DNA from: JAKQHY01 sp034429475
Lineage (GTDB): Bacteria; Chloroflexota; Anaerolineae; B4-G1; SLSP01
DNA length: 9,432 nt
NCBI GenBank assembly: GCA_034429475.1
Contig: DAOUGD010000007.1
Span: 1-9,432, forward strand
Direction: 5' to 3'
Shown here: piece after piece, positions 6,429 to 9,432 of the stretch
How the letters are laid out: each line of letters begins with the position of its first letter
Numbering within the stretch: position 1 is the stretch's first letter
Program-made: the position numbers and the translations under genes
Notes under the pieces: model-generated
The model's input: the letters and a program-made list of their open reading frames with translations, nothing else
Told to the model about the DNA's origin: nothing
Databases searched by the model: none

Positions 6429-8114
6429 CTACGATTTAGGAGCGCCTCCTCCCCGTAAAGAATCGTAGGTGGCAAACCAACTCAAGAACTCTTCCCGGCG
6501 GCGTTGGGCATCGGCCTGTTTCTGCCGCTGGATGTACTGACGCTGCCACTTGGAAATCTCGGATTGTACGAGCTGCGGATCGCGCAGCCATTTTAACTCA
6601 AATTTTCCGGTTGTGCCAGCGGTTTCCAACATCACATGACCATAATGAAAGAACCGTCCGAGTACTCCCGGAACGGTAAAGCTAATGTTCTGGATGCGAT
6701 CCAGAGGCGCCTCCCGCCGGCTCTCCTGAAGTAAGAGCGGTTTGCGTTCCACCAGAACTAACCGACTCGGAGTCAATTGGAAATAGTCATTGCGCCAATC
6801 CTCAATGTACCAGAGCAAGGTGGCAAATAGAATGGTTTCCACCACCAGCCAGGCGACCAAGAGCCAGACCATATAGGGGAGTTCCCAGTTCAACAACAGG
6901 AAATAGCCGCCAACCAACGTGACGAGCGTCAATGGGATAAAAATGCGCAGGTAACGCACATAACCGGGCAACCAAAACCGCCGCCAAATAATCGTCCCCC
7001 CATCCGGGCTGACCGACCACGACGGAGGAAAGAAATAGTCTCGAATCGAGCCGAAGGCCACGGCCAACAGGGTCGGAGACGGGGGCGCTGCCCGCGTGGG
7101 AACCGGCTCCGGGGTGGTCACCGTCTTAACATCCAACCGTTTTGCCAGTTCGTCACGGATTGCCCCCATCGAGCGCAACACGTCGCGTTCTCTGGCGCGT
7201 TCAATCTCCCGTGAGACCAACTCACTCAAATAGGTGGGATGGCCGACAAAGCTCATATCAATCTCGACCGTCTCGCCGGCGGTTTGCAGCCCCAGGTTGC
7301 CGTAATTCAACACGTTAGCCAGAAAGCCGGAGCGCACCAGATAGGTATCCTCGAGTTTATCCAACGAACTTTCCTCAAAGTGATCCCGAAACGGCCACAC
7401 CCGCTCACTATGCACCACACGCTGCGTCGTCAACACAAAAAAATCATCCCGCCAGTTGAAATAATGCCAACCGATCAGCAAAATCAACGCGATCAGGAAG
7501 ATCGCCACCACGCCGGCTCCAATTTGCCCCGATAAACTACTGGTAGCAAGCAGTACGCTAAAGGCCAGCAGTAAGAGCACAAACAACACCAGTGGCGGGA
7601 ATATCTTGCGCAGCAGACGCGCCCAGTGACGCTGCTCCGAAAAAACTACCCATTCATCGTTGCGAAGCCAGGCAAACTTCGGCAACTTTTGGCGACGGGC
7701 CACCTCTTCCCGCACCTTGAGCTTGCGCCGCAGATGTAGCCGTTTGTCAAGAATCTCCGCAAAATCGGAGCGCAGAATGTAAAGCACCCGCGTGGTAGTC
7801 AAAGCCGCGGCCGTCACATCGTGGAAATCACCGACCAGAAGGCCCGTTTCACCAAACATCGCCCCAGCATCTCGAATCCCCAGATCGTGTGTGACGCCAT
7901 TCGGGTCAATCCGGGTCAACTGCACCCGCCCTTCCAGGATGTAGTACAATCGATCAGAACCCTGCCCCTGAGCAAAAAGCCACTCGCCCTCATTGAAGGT
8001 CTTTTCCTCGACAATTTTGGCAATTTGGTAAAGTTCCATCTCGCCACGCTCGTCATCGAGATTGGCAAAAAGGGGCATTCTCTTCAGATACGCGACGACT
8101 TGTTGTGGTTCCAT
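6429..8114 (-). CDS. cNMP-domain membrane protein with two bPH2 modules
   Basis: Unnamed multi-domain membrane protein. Residues about 12-130 form a cyclic-nucleotide-binding-like beta-roll (YYILEGRVQLTRID, then AMFGETGLLVGDF). The roll keeps the FGE motif, but where cAMP binders have R-x-A it reads HDVTAAA, so the phosphate-contacting Arg is missing and it may not bind cNMP. Two copies of a module follow: a pair of TM helices (about 171-190/198-216 and 390-407/413-435) and a bacterial PH-like (bPH2/DUF304) domain. The copies align by eye: NWRDDFFVLTTQRVV (220-234) with DWRNDYFQLTPSRLV (439-453), LDKLEDTYL with LDRIQNISF, and NYGNLGLQTAG with HYGHVMLETAG. A charged, probably helical tail (about 520-548) ends the protein. 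ATG 8114 has a GGAG SD 4 nt upstream. The function is unknown; a membrane-associated sensing or scaffolding role is inference. Confidence 0.85.
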   Translation of the reverse strand: MEPQQVVAYLKRMPLFANLDDERGEMELYQIAKIVEEKTFNEGEWLFAQGQGSDRLYYILEGRVQLTRIDPNGVTHDLGIRDAGAMFGETGLLVGDFHDVTAAALTTTRVLYILRSDFAEILDKRLHLRRKLKVREEVARRQKLPKFAWLRNDEWVVFSEQRHWARLLRKIFPPLVLFVLLLLAFSVLLATSSLSGQIGAGVVAIFLIALILLIGWHYFNWRDDFFVLTTQRVVHSERVWPFRDHFEESSLDKLEDTYLVRSGFLANVLNYGNLGLQTAGETVEIDMSFVGHPTYLSELVSREIERARERDVLRSMGAIRDELAKRLDVKTVTTPEPVPTRAAPPSPTLLAVAFGSIRDYFFPPSWSVSPDGGTIIWRRFWLPGYVRYLRIFIPLTLVTLVGGYFLLLNWELPYMVWLLVAWLVVETILFATLLWYIEDWRNDYFQLTPSRLVLVERKPLLLQESRREAPLDRIQNISFTVPGVLGRFFHYGHVMLETAGTTGKFELKWLRDPQLVQSEISKWQRQYIQRQKQADAQRRREEFLSWFATYDSLRGGGAPKS

Positions 8115-8175
8115 TCTACTCCGCCTGTAGTTGTGAGGTTAAATGGATAGGTTTGACTCGTAATTCATCGTTTTA

Positions 8176-8204
8176 ATTATACCATAACCGAAAAAACATT
8201 GCAC
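8176..8204 (-). promoter_or_regulatory. Sigma70-type promoter for cNMP/bPH2 gene
   Basis: On the - strand a perfect TATAAT (8176-8181) is preceded by TGG, an extended -10. A weak -35 GTGCAA (8199-8204) lies 17 bp upstream, with an A/T-rich stretch further up. The predicted transcript would start near 8169, giving a leader of about 55 nt. Confidence 0.55.
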
Positions 8205-8218
8205 TTTCTTAAAAAATA

Positions 8219-8250
8219 GTCGCAAGTCAAAGGTCGAAAGTCGAAAAGTC
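8219..8250. repeat. 7-bp phased AAGTCGA-type array
   Basis: GTC occurs at 8219, 8226, 8233, 8240 and 8248 in an A-rich frame (AAGTC, AAAGGTC, GAAAGTC, GAAAAGTC), a 7-bp period. It lies just upstream of the predicted promoter of the cNMP/bPH2 gene and downstream of the E2 gene. Confidence 0.6.
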
Positions 8251-8275
8251 AGTTCAACTTCCTGAATAGAACGCA

Positions 8276-8338
8276 AAACGTGAAACGTGAGGCTTTGCCC
8301 ATCCCACCATCACGTTTCACGTTTCACGCTTCACGTCA
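8276..8338. repeat. 15-bp inverted repeat with CACGTTT heptamer array at E2 3' end
   Basis: AAACGTGAAACGTGA (8276-8290) is the exact reverse complement of TCACGTTTCACGTTT (8310-8324), with a 19-nt loop. The right arm belongs to a 7-bp tandem of four units (CACGTTT, CACGTTT, CACGCTT, CACGTCA; 8311-8338) that ends exactly at the E2 stop codon. As RNA downstream of E2 it would form a long hairpin followed only by a moderately T-rich stretch, so it may end or protect the E2 transcript. Confidence 0.7.
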
Positions 8339-9432
8339 CTATGCCAGCAGCAAATACGGCTCTTCCACCCGTTGCTTGATGAATTGCAGGAAGCGCGCCG
8401 CCGGGCCGCCATCCACCAGACGATGATCGAAGGTCAGACTCAGCCACATCAACTTGCGGACGCAGATCGCGCCATTGTGGATGGCTGGTTTTTCCTTGAT
8501 GCGCCCCACCCCCAGGATGGCGACTTCCGGCAGGTTGATGATCGGGGTAAAGACGTCAATCTCGAACATCCCCAGGTTGGTGATCGTGAAGTGACCGCCG
8601 ACCAGCTCATCGGGCAGCACCTTCCCGGCGCGGGTGCGCTGGACGAGATCATTAGTGGCCCGCGCAATATCCAGCAGACCTTTGCGATCCACATCGCGCA
8701 CCACCGGCACGATGAGGCCGCGCCCCGTATCCATCGCCAGCGAAATGTGGACCTCTTCCAACTGGCGGATGACGCCCGCGGTTTCATCCAGCCGCGCGTT
8801 GACCTCCGGAAACTGGCGCAGCGCCTTCGCCACGATCACCATCAGCAGATCGTTGTAGCTGAGGTTGAAGCCCAATTCTTTGGCGAACCGCGTTTTGAGC
8901 TGCTCCCGCAGCGCCGCGAACTCCGTCGCGTCTACCTCGGCAGTGAGTGTGACCGGCGCCGTGACCTGATGGCTCTCGTGCATCCGGCGCGCAATAATGG
9001 CGCGGACGCCGCTCATCGGCGTTTCCGCCAACGTCTTAACCGGCGCGGCAGGAACAGGTGCCGGCGCAGACTTAGGAGCCACCGGCGCCGCCTCGCTCAC
9101 CCGCTCACTCGCTTTCTCGCCCACTCGCTCACTCGCTTTTTCGCTTGCTCGCTTGTTCGCTTTTTCCACATCCGCCTTCGTGATGCGGCCTTCCGGTCCC
9201 GTGCCGGCGATTGTGCGCAAATCCACGCCCAGGCTTGCGGCCAACCGGCGCGCCACCGGCGTCGCCTGCGGCGCGGCTTCCAGGTATGCGATCACGTCGC
9301 GCTCCACAATGCGCCCCTCCGGGCCACTGCCCCGCACGTCCGCCAGCACCACGTCCTGCTCCGCAGCCAGCTTCCGCGCGCGCGGCGAAGCGAAGATGCG
9401 ACCAGACAGGGGGCCGGGGAGAGGGGGAGAGG
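8339..9432 (-). CDS. 2-oxoacid dehydrogenase E2 acyltransferase (3' part)
   Basis: C-terminal part of a dihydrolipoamide acyltransferase, the core of pyruvate, branched-chain or similar 2-oxoacid dehydrogenase complexes. The frame stays open to the right edge, so the lipoyl domain(s) and start lie outside; GTG 9352 is internal, in the middle of a domain. Reading from the edge: a Pro-rich linker, a peripheral-subunit-binding domain (ASPRARKLAAEQ ... GSGPEGRI, about 9391-9278), a second one (TPVARRLAASLG ... GTGPEGRI, about 9265-9158), a linker with an EKASERVG octapeptide repeat and Ala/Pro stretch, then the catalytic domain (about 9019-8342) with SGVRAIIARRM and the active-site HRLVDG near the end. 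The C-terminus EEPYLLLA is typical. Which 2-oxoacid it serves cannot be told; E1/E3 genes would be expected to the right. Confidence 0.93.
   Translation of the reverse strand, partial: SPPLPGPLSGRIFASPRARKLAAEQDVVLADVRGSGPEGRIVERDVIAYLEAAPQATPVARRLAASLGVDLRTIAGTGPEGRITKADVEKANKRASEKASERVGEKASERVSEAAPVAPKSAPAPVPAAPVKTLAETPMSGVRAIIARRMHESHQVTAPVTLTAEVDATEFAALREQLKTRFAKELGFNLSYNDLLMVIVAKALRQFPEVNARLDETAGVIRQLEEVHISLAMDTGRGLIVPVVRDVDRKGLLDIARATNDLVQRTRAGKVLPDELVGGHFTITNLGMFEIDVFTPIINLPEVAILGVGRIKEKPAIHNGAICVRKLMWLSLTFDHRLVDGGPAARFLQFIKQRVEEPYLLLA
9102..9144. repeat. 24-bp tandem repeat in E2 linker
   Basis: Two 19-bp blocks (9102-9120 and 9126-9144) differ at one base and sit 24 bp apart. On the - strand the 24-bp unit encodes the octapeptide EKASERVG/S, a charged, probably helical segment in the linker between the binding domains and the catalytic core. 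Confidence 0.65.

Noticed and set aside
9350..9352. GTG 9352 as the true start of the E2 gene
   Set aside because: It cuts the first binding domain in half; the frame continues to the window edge with matching domain sequence.

Overview
The window looks like chromosomal DNA from a GC-rich, Gram-positive-like or atypical-envelope bacterium, most plausibly a Chloroflexota member (Anaerolineae/Caldilineae type). This is inference from style: a lipoprotein with a Thr-Pro spacer after its lipobox, a cNMP-domain protein fused to two membrane-anchored bPH2 modules, a Tat-exported L,D-transpeptidase, and gaps filled with short phased repeats. I could not run a taxonomic search. There is no sign of phage, plasmid, transposon, CRISPR, tRNA or rRNA.

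Layout: three genes run on the + strand: a TolB-like beta-propeller lipoprotein (151-1122), a Tat-exported YkuD L,D-transpeptidase (1208-2290) and an EamA/DMT permease (2382-3287). They meet five genes on the - strand at a 14-bp inverted repeat (3268-3303). In their own transcription order, from the right edge leftward, these are: the 3' part of a 2-oxoacid dehydrogenase E2 acyltransferase (8339-9432, open at the window edge), a cNMP-domain/bPH2 membrane protein (6429-8114), peptide deformylase def (5781-6329), the Fe-S carrier ATPase apbC/mrp (4314-5396) and a Thr-Pro-spacer lipoprotein (3311 to about 4312).

How the genes relate: apbC and the lipoprotein gene are the only tightly coupled pair, with a GTG one base after the apbC stop. 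The others are separated by 85-384 bp and look like independent housekeeping or envelope genes: wall cross-linking, surface lipoproteins, a permease, N-terminal protein maturation, Fe-S cluster delivery and central carbon metabolism. I see no coherent new pathway or defence system.

The least expected content lies between genes. Nearly every gap carries short phased repeats (7-9 bp period) and perfect inverted repeats, often directly against a gene 3' end. One 40-bp double-hairpin element lies within the apparent signal-peptide region of the lipoprotein gene. Protein-level oddities are two tandem E3/E1-binding domains in the E2 and a cNMP domain lacking the usual phosphate-binding arginine.
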